Of a DNA stretch of 64,000 nt, positions 46,381-58,344 are shown one piece after another. Under the pieces are notes generated by a model. That model saw only the letters and a program-made list of their open reading frames with translations, searched no databases and was not told the DNA's origin. Both the position numbers and the translations under genes were made by a program. Source of the stretch: Molanna angustata (lineage: Eukaryota > Arthropoda > Insecta > Trichoptera > Molannidae); the NCBI GenBank assembly GCA_963576475.1, contig OY754978.1:9484299-9548298 (forward strand), in the 5' to 3' direction. Within the stretch, counting starts at the first letter, position 1; every line of letters begins with the position of its first letter.

Positions 46381-46640
46381 TTATCTGAAGGGATGGTTGA
46401 GACGGGAGAAATTGAAGAGAGGTGGGAGGCACTGAAGGGACGGGATGTACTGAAAATCTTGAAGTGACGGGAGGTACTGAATGGTCCGAAAGGACAGAAA
46501 GTACTGAAGGGCCCGAAGGGAAGGGAGGCACCGAAAGGTAAAAAGGGACTGAAAGGGCGAAAGGGACTGAAAGGGAGAAAGGGACTGAAAGGGAGAAAGG
46601 GACTGAAAGGGCGAAAGGGACTGAAGGAGACTCAAGAGAT
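46381..46640. repeat. Purine-rich (G+A) minisatellite, core 18 bp
   Basis: The plus strand is overwhelmingly A and G. The core GGGACTGAAAGGGAGAAA or GGGACTGAAAGGGCGAAA repeats at 46545-46625, with degenerate 10-20 bp versions (GGTACTGAA, GGCACTGAA) to the left. The minus-strand frame of LSPFQS repeats is an artefact. Confidence 0.85.
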
Positions 46641-46644
46641 CATT

Positions 46645-47860
46645 TTTTATTATACGAGCAATGCGAAGATTGCCGAGTTTCGCTAGTGTAATATATAGAT
46701 GCACATTTTAATGTACGATTGATGTTGGCATTCACTATTACAGCTTAATTGTTTCAAGATGGATTATGTCCGGCACAAGTTTGTTTCCTAGTAGGGCATT
46801 GCAGACACAATAATGTATATCAATGTATGTATTTATATAAATAAATAAAAAATATGTATGTACGTATTACAAATTTCTTTGTTGTAATTATTATCGCAGT
46901 ACACATGCCATGTGTTGTGTGCTCTATATAAATATATAGATAGATACATATATATATTATGTACATAGATAGGTAGGATCAATTTACATTTCGTGGGAAC
47001 TTTGGGCGGGCCATGGGAAAAGCGGTTGTTATGGTTATGAACAGTCTTAGCAGGGCACGCGCCTCCGTCAGGAGTACACAACGGTCGGTAACGATGTTTA
47101 CTTGTCAATTAAAAATAATATTGTGATTGGCGAATTACAAAAGTAACGAGCGAATTGGTATTTTGCATGCCGTGTTCGAGGTGCGATGTCATTGAGATAT
47201 TGACGGTCAACCTTTGTTTCTTATAGCGTGAGTGGAAATTTGCAATATACATAATTATTTCGAGGGAACGACTGACTCTATAATAGTGGGTTGAATGGGG
47301 AAGAAAGTGTAAGGTTATTACAGAAGCGGAAACAATTTAGTTGACTAATTATGAATATTTAGTATCTTAAATATCAAAAAAAATAATTTTGATATTTTTG
47401 TGTCCCTTTTTTACAGTTTTAATTTATTCTGAATAATTGTTTTCTTTTTCTCTTCGATCTTTTATATTGTTAATTTACATAATAATTTGTGGATAGTGAT
47501 TTTGGCGCATGTATGATTTTATAGTATAAATACTATTTTTTGTCGCAATTCATATCCTAAATAACTAAAAAAACACTGTTCCGAAGCACACTACAATATA
47601 CTTATTTTTTAAAACCCAATTTCTTCAAAAAAAATCTATATTTACGATTTTTTTTTCTTTTATTTCAGCTTGCTTGTCCTGAAATTTCTCAATCAATTTT
47701 TAATTAACTTCTCGATTAGTTAGAGCTCTTTAACATTCAGAATTTGTGTATTTCCGATAACATTGCATGTTATATCTGCTTGCTTTTTCCAGTTTGATTC
47801 ATTTGATATTTTGATTAAATTGAACAATTTTGTATTTATTTTATTTATTTATCTAATTTA
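46645..47860. other. No recognisable gene
   Basis: A GC-richer patch at 46990-47090 with an open minus-strand frame has no known motif. The rest is AT-rich. Confidence 0.45.
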
Positions 47861-47867
47861 TGTACAG

Positions 47868-47935
47868 GTGTACAAAGGCAGGTTTATTGCCATAAGGCAA
47901 TTTCATCCAACCAACCTGGGCAATTAAATTGGTAC
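47868..47935 (+). repeat. SINE family 1 tail fragment
   Basis: CAGGTTTATTGCCATAAGGC and TTTCATCCAACCAACC match the tail of 52-345. Confidence 0.55.
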
Positions 47936-47939
47936 AATA

Positions 47940-48890
47940 GGAATTGGTCTGTCTTTTTTTCATTTTATAGTATATTTTTTCTGTTTTTTTATAAGACTAT
48001 TTGTCCCTTAATTAAATAAATATATAGTATTAAGTGAGAAATAAATTGATAAACATAAAATAGAGAAGCAAGAAAAAAAAATACAAAGAGAAAAAAAAAG
48101 AAAACTAAAAATAATCTGGTCATAGCAATAAGAAAAATAAGGAGGTCACGGAAGGATATAGAAGGAATTCGGGAACTATTTGACAGATAATGTTTTTTAA
48201 TATTTAAATTAATTGAGATGATGTACAAAGATTGAATTGATTTCATACAGAGTTATCAAAGCTATACTTTCCGGCTGAGCGTTAATAAAATTTGAATTTT
48301 ATTCGGTTAGATATACATTTCTAAACTTAACTGTGTAAAAATTTTATAAATTGAATTCAATGATAATTTTGAAAATAAAAGGTATTAATTGAGTAATTAA
48401 ATGTGATTATGCTTGTGAAGAATCGATCACGAATTTTATACCTATGCAAAGAAAACTTTGAAAAGGTTTTCCTCATTTTTTTTGTATTTACTTCGTTATG
48501 TTTTCAGTTAAGAAAAGTGAAGAAGGCCCCGTCGCAGCTGAAATAGTTAAAATTGTTGAAATGATTGTGTTGGTTACTGTAAAATAAAAGGTTGTCGATT
48601 TGGGTATTGAGGAGTATAGATTTTATGTAGATATGTATAAGTACCACGTGGAGTAGGTAGGTAAAGTTGTAGACATGAGAAGGACGGGGAGGGAGGGATA
48701 TTATCGGTGGAAAAATTCAAGGACAAACAGGAATCTGGGAATAAGCAAAACAACAACTTACATAATATAGGTACCTACCTATAGGTATATTCACATGTAG
48801 GTATGTACATATAATCATATGTAGACAAAATACATCATTATATGTAAACGCTGGACATGGACAGGTAAAATAACTTAATTGACATTTTCT
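47940..48890. other. No recognisable gene
   Basis: AT-rich. Frames at 47989-48246 and 48574-48756 are low-complexity and without motifs. Confidence 0.45.
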
Positions 48891-48894
48891 AAGT

Positions 48895-49205
48895 TTGTCG
48901 ACACAGACACAGACCGAGAATCTATAGACATGATATAAGTTTGTCGACGGACATTTCTTGGTGAAACTCCATTATAAAATATAAATAATAACACAGACCA
49001 GTAATCCATAGACATGATATTATATTATATTATATAAGTTTGTCGACGGACATTTCTTGGTGAAACTCTAATACAAAATACAAATAATAACACAGACCAA
49101 TATCTATAGACATGATATATAAGTTTGTCGATGGACATTTTTCGGTGAAACTCCGTTATAAAATATAAATAATAAGATACAGACCAATAATCTATAGACA
49201 ATGAT
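48895..49205. repeat. Tandem repeat of about 85-99 bp, 3-4 copies
   Basis: TAAGTTTGTCGACGGACATT begins units near 48936, 49035 and 49120; each continues TTGGTGAAACTC, ATAAATAATAACACAGACCA and ATAGACATGATAT. A partial unit precedes them at 48895. Unit length varies through an expanded TATAT stretch. Confidence 0.8.
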
Positions 49206-49209
49206 TTAA

Positions 49210-49890
49210 GCAAAATTTCTTGATACACATCACATGACTGTGCCACCAAAATAAAATGGCAATCAATTTAACGAGTTTGAATGTTTTCGGAATGGTTTAG
49301 AATGAAAATTGAAATAGTACTCAACACTAATAAAAAAAATACATGTTGTTAACAAGTGGATTTAAATTTCGAAAAGCAAATACTTTCACTGCTACAAAAA
49401 TGTATCATTATTATCCGATTTATATTTAAGCATTGAATGTGTTTGGGATACTCCCGCTCCACCTCAGTGTACCAATCCCCTGGTCTAAAGTCTAAGACCG
49501 GTACCGGTCAGTTCCTTAAAATAAGATCACTATTGAAACTAAAACAAGTGTATTTCTTTCATTGGTAGGTAATAATTTTGCCCAACACTTGACTGTCGAC
49601 AAACTATTTCATATTATTTTCTTAAACTCGCCACATATACCTATAGGGGGAAGTAGGGATTGCAATTCCTGGATCCCGCATCCAGCAATCCAACTGGATC
49701 CAGCGCTGAGGATCTGCAAGCAATTAATTTTCCAAATAATGGCGCAAAATTCTTCGTTGTTTTAATACCTACATATAAAATTGTAACAACCAAAAATGAG
49801 ATCTTCATTTTTTGTAAAGTTATAATACGAGTACCTACTTATAAGTAAGTCAAAATGAAGAAATGGTAAAAAAAAAATATTTATACAAAC
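49210..49890. other. No recognisable gene
   Basis: AT-rich. Short open frames at 49562-49848 lack motifs. Confidence 0.4.
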
Positions 49891-49894
49891 ACTA

Positions 49895-50225
49895 CGTAGA
49901 TTCCATCAAGCCATGTCCCTCAAAGGGGTAACCGAGCGCCACCTTTTTCTATATTGACAGGCATCCATATTTAAATTTCCAAGCGTGTTCACTTTCGTTC
50001 TATTTATGATTTCTTCTTCTTCACCCTGGCCATTTCTTCGCGCAAGTCTACCTCTCGTAACTCTCTTCTTATGGTGGAGTGTCACGTTGTTAGGGATCTG
50101 TCTAGTCCTCTGGCCTGTACTTGGATGTCCATCGCTCTTTCATTCTATTTATGACATATTTCTACTTCAAAGCGTGTTCACTTTCATTCCATTAATGACA
50201 TATTTCTTTATCTTGCGTTAGTTTC
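49895..50225 (-). pseudogene. RTE-like ORF2 tail fragment
   Basis: GATTCCATCAAGCCATGTCC and ACCGAGCGCCAC on the plus strand are the inverse of the KVWRSVLSAYP-RDMA tail seen at 19250. The upstream part is badly decayed. Confidence 0.5.
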
Positions 50226-50229
50226 TTGT

Positions 50230-51000
50230 GAAACATTTTTATTACTAAGTGATAGTAAGAACGACGTATCACATAGTAAGACTCATTTTTTACTATATGA
50301 TATATTATAGTTCTATCGAATCAGATTTGATGATATTTATAACCGGTGAACTGGAAACTTATGCATCTATTCAGTGTCCATTGCTGGAAAAGGCAGTTTT
50401 CGCTGAGTTCCATGTGCATAACAAAATGGATTGGTCTTATGACGAACAAACACTTTTTTTCTACATTTTTGAAAAAGTCATTGCCATAGATAAATGTTTA
50501 AAATTATAATAAATATATTCATAGTATTTTTCAATGACTAAAATATACTTATATATGATACAACATACAACTAATTTGTTTTATATTTATGAGAATACAT
50601 ATTTTTTCATTAAAAATAAGTAACTTGCTGGATCCAGCATTTTAGAGTAAATCCGCATAAAATCTCGCTGGATTAAATAAAAACACTGGTGGATTGCAAT
50701 CTTTAGGTGCAAGGAAATAATTTAAAAAAAAATAACCTTTTTACCTATATGTTGCTTCAGTCATTTCACTTTTCCAGCGACAATATGTAAGTAAGTGCCT
50801 TCAAATATTACACCCAATAATATTATATCACATGTGTATAACTAAATATGTACCTACCCTACATACCTCAAATAAATTAAATTTTGGAAACCATAGGTAC
50901 AAATTATATATTTTCTCGCTTATTTATCCGGTTCACGAGAAGAATATAATATATTGGGATTCAATAATAATATGTTTACCTCCACTACACGCGGAATATA
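50230..51000. other. No recognisable gene
   Basis: The frame 50249-50509 (86 codons) has no known motif. AT-rich. Confidence 0.4.
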
Positions 51001-51004
51001 TAAT

Positions 51005-51215
51005 ACACACATACCATTACGGGGTAGGCAGAGAGAACCAAACGCCACATTATTCAATCTTGTTAAAATAATGTGGCGTTTTCAAGCATGTTATATTTCT
51101 CACTTTCCGAATGTCATTCACATGGTCGTGCTATCTTTTTATTGAACGACCCGACCTATATCTACACATAATCACGCTATAGTCCTTCCTAACAGGGTAT
51201 GCAGAGGAACTTAAC
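51005..51215 (-). pseudogene. RTE-like ORF2 tail, two partial copies
   Basis: ACCATTACGGGGTAGGCAGA then GAGAACCAAACGCCAC, and again TAACAGGGTATGCAGAGG at about 51190, both the inverse of the RTE-like tail. They abut in the same orientation. Confidence 0.5.
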
Positions 51216-51221
51216 GTGTCC

Positions 51222-51285
51222 GGACAATTGACCGTAGCCGATTGACCGTGGATAATTGACCGTACTCTTTACCGTTTATGGTTTA
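51222..51285. repeat. Three short direct repeats of (A)TTGACCGT
   Basis: ACAATTGACCGTAGC, CGATTGACCGTGG and ATAATTGACCGTAC follow one another at 13-16 bp spacing. Too short to classify. Confidence 0.5.
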
Positions 51286-52900
51286 ATGAAAAAATATCTG
51301 CTTTATAACCAGTATGTAACAATATTTGTATATATGTACTATATGAGTAATTAATGTAAATCAGAGTTGTTATATAATAAAATAATATATGATAGATTTT
51401 ACATTTTGTAATTTAATACGACACCTCAAATACTACATTGACCTTAGACTATCGACTATGTTTCATATCCATTTTATCTATACCTACAAATACTCGTATT
51501 AGGACATCAAAAGGCGTATTTTGTATCGTACAACGGAAGGAAGTCGGTAAAATATAATTAAGTTAATGTATTTTATAAATTGACTTAGTTTAATATCATC
51601 GATAATAATAATGAACATATCGCATTAAAACATAATGTATAATTGATTTAAATGTATGTACATAGGTATCAAGCCGGTCCGGCCGGCCGGCGGATCATTA
51701 CAACTCGTTATTATTTTAACGCGGTATAGGAACTCGATATTGTGGAGGAGCTATTATAAATCAATATTTTATCCAGTCCATACACAGTATTTTTTTTTTA
51801 CTTTTATGTATATTATTTCTCGGCCAACTAATAGGTACCTACCATGACAAATATTTAACAAAGATATAATATATTTTTGCGGTACTGGTGTCGCGAATTT
51901 GATTTAAAGTAAAACGAGTGGGTTGCGGCCAACGCTATACTCTCTCACTACCAAGTCACTTCACAAAGTATTCAAGTTTGGTATGGAAAATTTTCAGCAT
52001 TTTCATGAAATGAAGTTCGTTAAAATATTTTACTATGAAAACTTCACTACTTCTCCACCCCTGCCTTATTTCATTACTTTATTATTTCACTCTTTCTTTT
52101 CCTCCCAATCCTACTTTGTTGTACCTACTGTTTTGAGTAAAATGCATTTAATTGTTACATTGTATGAGTTTATATGAGTTTATATGAGAAGCAATATTAT
52201 TGGGTGTACGGATTTGTATGTTATTTTTTCAGATACGGGCAACGTACAATTAAAATTTTAAACAATATGATAAAGTGTTGTAACTTAATCAGCCCACTTT
52301 TGATTTCGTGTTACATTTACTCACTGCTGGTAACAGAACAATGAATTAAAACTGTCAAATGTGGCTCCTGAAATGGGTCCTGGACATACGGAATATGTCC
52401 ATCACGGTCCAGACCCTTTCCAAATTATTATATGTGGTAAGGCATCGGTACAATGGCGAATTCCGAGCGGCGTTAGTGTTTTTTTTCTAAAGAGTCTCTT
52501 TATATAAGCGTGCCTTATTCGTCTGATTAATATGTTGAAGTTTATAATTTTCAGAAGATCTGTACAGTCAATATTGGAGTTGATTATCTCATAAAGGTAC
52601 ATTAAGTCTGAGGTCCTTCGTCTTTTATATAAAGTATGCTTTATTTAATGTTACCTTTTTGTTTCCTTTTAAAATGAATAAATGATAAAAGAATAGTGGA
52701 TAAATCTCGTTATGTAATATTTATTATGATGCATACAAAATACAACCAATATAATATGTATGTTTCTCTTTATATAACACAAAACAAAACTCCTGTCAAA
52801 ACCAATAACTTATCTTCCATGTACACACTACATACATCTATATTATAAAACGATTTTACAAAACATTGAATAGTCGTGATATATACATATGTATAATCCA
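51286..52900. other. Mostly unannotatable, with fragments of known repeats
   Basis: 51810-51860 carries a SINE family 2 fragment (CGGCCAACTAATAGGTAC) and 51912-52010 an R2 fragment (AAAACGAGTGGGTTGCGGCC). A minus-strand frame at 52402-52602 (NSNIDCTDLLKIINFNI) weakly resembles the NNxIDCPELL tail of the Jockey-like ORF2s, so it may be a decayed fragment. Otherwise AT-rich. Confidence 0.45.
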
Positions 52901-52904
52901 CAAA

Positions 52905-53052
52905 AAATACTTTGTAAATTAGAAACAATATTTTATTTCCATAAAATAAGCAAACGCTTAGGTATATGTAGGTGAAAGAAAACGGTCGAAGCAGGATTAG
53001 AACCCGGGTCAGCAGGGTTGTACTATAGTACAACGCCCTACCGCTCTGCCAC
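52905..53052 (-). repeat. tRNA-derived SINE (family 3)
   Basis: The minus strand reads TGGCAGAGCGGTAGGGCG (A box), GGGTTCTAATCCTG (B box), CTTCGACCGTTTTCTTTCAC and GCGTTTGCTTATTTTATGG, matching the head and body at 44203-44345. The anticodon arm TTGTACTATAGTACAA is an over-extended palindrome, unlike a functional tRNA. Confidence 0.75.
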
Positions 53053-53054
53053 AA

Positions 53055-53405
53055 ACATGTTTAAATATTTTTTTAGTAACAAATACGAGACTATATAATT
53101 GATATAATAATGATTGCACATTATAATCAATCAAATGAACAATAAGTTTGCATACAAAATAACAATGGCAGGAACTTGCAAAACACACCAAGTTGGCAAC
53201 ACACAATGATTCATATTTACTACAGTTTAAATCTCTACATAGTTAATAATAAAATACCTAATATTTATTCAGTTACCATACTTTGTTTTCCGACAGAAAC
53301 TACTTGGAGAGTTTCGGTTTGAATTTATATAATTATATAAACTAATGATAGCGTAGAGGTTTAATTCGACCGTAATTCATTAAAATTGTTAAGTTTGAAA
53401 AGTTA
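53055..53405. other. No recognisable gene
   Basis: AT-rich spacer. Confidence 0.4.
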
Positions 53406-53410
53406 ATGGA

Positions 53411-53676
53411 TCAGGGGGCAAGTCTGGTCAACACATATGGGTAAACATGGATGGCTTTGATTCCGCCTGTTGTCCAGATTTGTCCAGGTGGGAAAGCCCC
53501 GTCAAGCGGTGGAATCAAAACCCACATAATAACCCATTTCATGGATATAATTATCTTATAGAATTTAGAATTCTATAACATCTCAAGATATAATAGAACC
53601 CCATAAGATAATTATATCCATGATATGGGTTAACATGGGGGTTTTGATTCCACCGATTAACGGAAATTGCCCCCTT
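53411..53676. mobile_element. MITE family P1, compound copy
   Basis: An internally deleted left copy (CAGGGGGCAAGTCTGGTCAA to TGTTGTCCAGATTTGTCCAG, about 53412-53490) abuts a longer palindrome (GCCCCGTCAAGCGGTGGAAT to ATTAACGGAAATTGCCCCCT). Both arms of the second carry CATGGATATAATTATCTTAT or its inverse. ATGGATC and TTGATC flank it. Confidence 0.75.
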
Positions 53677-53679
53677 GAT

Positions 53680-54220
53680 CTATGATAAAGAAAACATCAT
53701 GAAGTATTCATCAAGGGTACGATGTTTTCTTTTCAAATATTGCAATGTGAAATTGTTTAAAATAGGGTTTATGGCGCATTTTATACAAAATTTGACAATT
53801 TATTCATATAAAATACTCATGACTTTAGACATAGGGGAAGTACACAAACATGCACACATATTATGTATCTTTTAATGTATGAAACACGAACAAATATTAT
53901 ACCTATATCACCAAAACTGTGACATGCAATATTTTTTTCGTGATGAATAGATAAAATTGAAATAAAATTAAAAAAAACTCACTCGGTAGATTTTCATATT
54001 CTCTTTGGATTGAAGAAGGTATACATCTACTTCATATATCTTGTAGTTTTTTTTTTATTTATTTACAATGAAAAAATAAACAAAAGAAAAGTATTTAACA
54101 AATTCAATTTCAAAAAGCTCACATAATAGAATAAAGATGTAAAAATAAATTGATCTTTCACTTAAAATGTGCATTACACAAAATTAAAAGAAGGGAACGT
54201 AAGAATTTTAAATTAGAGGC
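53680..54220. other. No recognisable gene
   Basis: AT-rich; the frame at 53675-53875 has no motif. Confidence 0.4.
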
Positions 54221-54224
54221 GATC

Positions 54225-54335
54225 GTGTATGAACGTGTGAGGCATGAGATGATTGTATGACTGGTGTGTGGCGCTCGGTTCTCCCCGTCAACCTCAATAG
54301 TAGGGACATGCGATGCGGTGTATGTATGTAATGTG
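54225..54335 (+). pseudogene. RTE-like ORF2 tail fragment
   Basis: GTGTGGCGCTCGGTTCTCCC and ACATGCGATG match the end of the RTE-like tail (VWRSVLSA). Confidence 0.5.
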
Positions 54336-54671
54336 TAATAAATAGACGGTAAAAAAACAATACTGTATTTTTATGAAAATAAAAAAAATAAACATTTGTT
54401 AATATATTTGGTATTATGAGAGTGTAAGGTCAAACCATACGTGAGAGGATTATCAAATTAATAATACCTACCATTAAATAATGCGGATGAGATTTTACTC
54501 TGGTCTGGTTTGCTCGTATTATAAAGGGAAAAAACGAGTGGGTTGTAGCCAACACTAAACTCTCCACTACATAGAAACAGTCTTACTATTAAGAACCGTG
54601 TAGGCAAAAACAATACCAATAAACGCTGTGTAGCAGAAGAGTTGGTTAACGACTGTGTATTGATAAGGCGA

Positions 54672-56828
54672 TGGATATTTATTTATTTATTTACGGCAAA
54701 TTGCCTTTTACAAACATGAACAACAATTAAGTACACACATTGAAATTACAAAATAAAATAATAAAACTATCATAAACATAAAAGAAAAAGAAGGTACTGT
54801 AACAAAATTAGTAAATATAAAAAATAATATTAAGTGGAAAAAAAATACAATTTAAAATAAAAGATAAAGGTACTTAGGTTGAGACATAAAAATCATTAAA
54901 ATATACTAAAATAATATACCTACGCACTTAGAAAAAAAAGAAAAAATAATAATAATGTAAAGAAAATAAAAGAACTATAAAAACAAACATATGGGTACAT
55001 ACTTAGGAAAATAAAAACTAAATGATGAAACAAAACAAATAACAAAAAAAATATATTATAATCACATTTATAGTATAATATTATACTATACATGCAAAGT
55101 AGGCAAGCAAAAAAAAATGTATTGCAAATCTTAAAGAAAAAGAAAGAATCTAAATTACAGAAAATTTAAAAAATATCACATTTCAAACGAGATTACATTG
55201 TTAGCTGCGATTGACTGTTTTTTATAAAACATTGATGTTAGTTCGTATTTAAATTTGTGAAAGGAAGTGTTAAAATAATCAAATGACTGTGCATATATAT
55301 TTCCCAAGTTCTGAATTCGATGTATTGGTGTATAATAGTGTGCTAAATTTGTAGTATTTTTACAATAGAATGGAAAATGATTTCTAGTTTTTCTATTTGG
55401 TACATTGAAATTTATTAAGAATAGTAATTCTGGACAGTCTAACTGATTATTAATAATTTTAAATAAACATAGTAAATCAAATAATAATCTTCTCTCAGAA
55501 AGCTCTAATAAATTTGTTTCTTTAAGTAAATAATAATAATTCAAATTTTCTATTGGTATGTTAAGTCTGTAATTGATATATCTTAGAAATTTATGTTGGA
55601 TTTTTTCTACAGTATTAGAATGAGAATTGAAATACGGTGACCAAATTGTTGTGTTATATTCAACCTGAGAACGAACAAGTGATGTAAAGAGTATCTTTAA
55701 AATATGAATATTATTAAAATCCTTACCAACTCGCAAAACGAAACCTAACAGTTTCATTGCTCTATTACTGATGTTGGTTATATGATTGACAAAGGTAAGT
55801 CTTGTATCAAAAATCACCCCCAGATCTTTGATTTCTGATACAGAATTAAGTTTAACGTTATCAATCCTATATTCAAAGATAATAGGGGATTTAATTCTGT
55901 AGAATTGCATCAATTGACACTTGGAAATATTTAAATGCAGTTTATTGTCTGTACACCATTTAAATAATCTATCAAGATTGAGTTGTAAAACATAACAGTC
56001 ATGTAAATTTGAAATAGTTTTGTAAAGCTTCATATCATCCGCAAATAGAATAAAATTAATGTCTGTAAAGATTTTCACAATATCATTAATAAACAATACA
56101 AACAGAATTGGCCCCAAGTGAGATCCTTGCGGCACTCCACTTGTTGCTATGATAATTTTAGATTGGGTGTTATTTATTCTTACTGCCAACCTTCTTCTCA
56201 AAATATAGCTTTTAATCCATTCAAGAAGACTACCATGTACACCGACTCCCTGCAGCTTATTCAACAGTATGCTATGGCACACCTTGTCGAAAGCTTTACT
56301 GAAATCAGTATAAATGGAGTCCACTTGCTTTCTACAGGCTAATGAATCTTGTATAAAGTTCTCATACAATAGTAGGTTAGTTAGTGTGGATTTGCCAGCT
56401 AAAAATCCATGTTGGTATGGTGTAATTATTTGATTAAAATGATGGGTGATTTTTTTTAAAACAATCTTTTCGAAAAGCTTGGGTATTGTTGATTGAATAC
56501 ATATTGGCCGGTAATTAGTTATTTCATTTTTATTGCCTTTTTTAAAAATAGGAGTCAAAAAACTAAATTTCCATGTTTCTGGAAAACAACCAAGTGTTAA
56601 AGATTTGTTAAAAATTACTAATAGGGGATAAGATAATAATTTTACGCATGATTTGAGAAATATAGGAGGTACATTATCAGGACCAGAATTTTTGTTTGAA
56701 TCTAGTTGTTTTATTGCGGATTCTATGTCATTAATACTAATTAAGAATTGTGGTATATGTAATTTTAAGTCAGATTTAAACTCAGGGATATTGCAATTAT
56801 TGTCTTCGACCTCATAGACATTACTGAA
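54672..56828 (-). mobile_element. 5'-truncated Jockey-like non-LTR retrotransposon
   Basis: On the minus strand the element runs from an RT N-terminal region at about 56828 through a stop at 55176 and a ~500-bp 3' UTR to a TAAATAAATAAATA tail at 54672-54690. A possible 5-bp target duplication GATAT lies on both sides. It inserted into an RTE-like tail. Confidence 0.75.
55176..56826 (-). CDS. Jockey-like ORF2, RT region, open but 5' truncated
   Basis: The frame is open from the truncation point near 56826, though the first usable start codon is a TTG near 56558. Motifs: NSGPDNVPPIFLKSC, TPIFKKGNKNEITNYRPICI, QHGFLAGKSTLTNLL, SIYTDFSKAFDKVCH (catalytic Asp), SGVPQGSHLGPILFVLFIND, FADDMKLYKT (catalytic Asp pair; Phe replaces the usual Tyr). 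The C-terminal NNQLDCPELLFLINFNVPNR parallels NNLIDCPELTSLINYRVPTR of the element at 5154-7448, so the two are related. No endonuclease remains. No internal stop, so a fairly recent insertion. Confidence 0.8.
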
Positions 56829-56949
56829 GATATAATATGAAGATATGTGTCAAGATAGAAGAATGTGGTGTTTGGTTCTTTCTACCACGTGAGTAAGATG
56901 GCGTGATAGTATGTAGATGAATACAGTTGCATTCATAATAATATGTAGA

Positions 56950-57430
56950 TGAATACTATTATATTCATAATAGTGGAGAATATGAAATACACTTTATTAT
57001 AAAAACACAATATCAATATAGTCAATAAGTCGATAACTCAATTTTCCCATACAAAAGGTATTTTACTTCTGTTACAAATATGCATATTCACACTTTATAT
57101 AACAGACCATAGATTTTTTTCTTTAAATGTTGACATACCCTGAATGCACATATGAAGAGAATTTTTAACAAAATAAAAAATATCTATATTCTAGACCGTA
57201 TGAGCATTTTAAAAATTTGACAGATGAAATTATAGACAAGACATTAACGAATATCTATGGAAAACACATCAGCTCAAAATTTATGGACTTAACATATTAT
57301 ATGATATCAACATAATATAACATACATGATATCAACATATTAACATATATGACTTAAAGTTTGGGCTGTAGAGAAGACACAAAAAAAAAACAACATAAAT
57401 GATGAAATTATAACGGTTGTCTATGGTATA
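56950..57430. other. AT-rich, no gene
   Basis: Some words resemble repeat R2 (TTTGACAGATGAAATTATAG), but nothing firm. Confidence 0.35.
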
Positions 57431-57435
57431 CTAAA

Positions 57436-57601
57436 CAGGGGGCCAAGTCTGGTCAACAGGCCGAATCAAAACCATCATAATTATCATATGCATCTCTATA
57501 ACATCTTAAGATATTATAGAACTCCATAAGATAATTATATTCATGATATGGGTAAACATGGATGGTTTTGATTCCGCCGGTTGACCAAACTTGGCCCCCT
57601 G
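57436..57601. mobile_element. MITE family P1 (shorter palindrome)
   Basis: Ends CAGGGGGCCAAGTCTGGTCA and the inverse ACCAAACTTGGCCCCCTG. The right arm has GATAATTATATTCATGATAT; the left arm lacks the matching inner part. Confidence 0.8.
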
Positions 57602-57749
57602 CTCTAGGTCTATATACATTACACATATGGCGTTTATATACGTATGGCGTTTGGCGTTTGACTGTAGAAAGGACACAAAAAGGGTAAGGCTTAGGTACAC
57701 CATACATACAAACACATCACGACGAAACTCACTGCACTCTACATGATAC

Positions 57750-57881
57750 CGGGGGGGGGCAAATCCCGTCAAACGGTGAAATCAAAACCCTCATGATAAC
57801 CCATATCATGGATATAATTATCATATAGAGTTCTATAATATGTTAAGACTTTTTCAGTTTTTGACGGGACTTGCCCCCCTG
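57750..57881. mobile_element. MITE family P1 (internally deleted)
   Basis: GGGGGGGCAAATCCCGTCAA at the left and TTGACGGGACTTGCCCCCCT at the right. The left inner arm (CCATATCATGGATATAATTA) is kept; the right inner arm is deleted. Confidence 0.75.
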
Positions 57882-57889
57882 ATGAGGAA

Positions 57890-57965
57890 TTGATGTAAAA
57901 AAAATTACCCTTAAAATTGTGAAATCATGACTCTACACTATTCCAAGGTAGTGGAAAGTAAAAAA
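57890..57965. repeat. Repeat R2 terminal fragment
   Basis: ATTACCCTTAAAATTGTGAA and GTAGTGGAAAGTAAAAA match the right end of the R2 copies. Confidence 0.5.
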
Positions 57966-58149
57966 AAAGTTCATTGTAGGAACACACTCAAATGTGTAAA
58001 CCATGACGTGCTTGTTGTTTATTTAATATAAAAAAAAATGACTGTAAACAAAATATTACGGTCCTTTTCCATTAAAATAACTATTTCGCGATATTTATTC
58101 CTAGTTAGTCGCGATATTTATTCCTAGTTACAGCGTTTTACTCATATCG

Positions 58150-58340
58150 TACATTTTTACAAATGTAACAAGAGGACGAGGTCGTCCAAGAAAAGGATTA
58201 CACGATCGTGTAAATGAAATACTGAAAGAGGGAAATGTAAGAAGACTCAACAATAGATGACCATTATGTATGAGACGATGCATGAATGTTGATGATAGGT
58301 ACTATGGTAACGTGTCAAGATACGAGGCATGCCTTTTAAG
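58150..58340 (+). pseudogene. RTE-like ORF2 tail fragment
   Basis: RGRGRPRKGLHDRVNEILK, EGNVRRLNNR, a stop, then MRRCMNVDD. Same family as 19250. Confidence 0.7.
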
Positions 58341-58344
58341 TTTT

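Larger units (their letters stand above)
54580..56920 (+). pseudogene. RTE-like tail copy split by a Jockey-like insertion
   Basis: The left piece ends GATAAGGCGATGGATAT and the right piece starts GATATGTGTCAAGATAGAAG, then TTGGTTCTTTCTACCACGTG; together they match 32690-32765. The gap (54672-56828) is the retrotransposon below. Confidence 0.6.

Noticed and set aside
46381..46704. LSPFQS repeat protein
   Set aside because: Product of a purine-rich minisatellite, no supporting gene structure.
46833..47108. Crtc N-terminal exon or another gene in the GC-richer patch
   Set aside because: The frame reads HRYRPLCTPDGGACPAKT, which lacks the NPRKFSEKIA-type CRTC start and any known domain.
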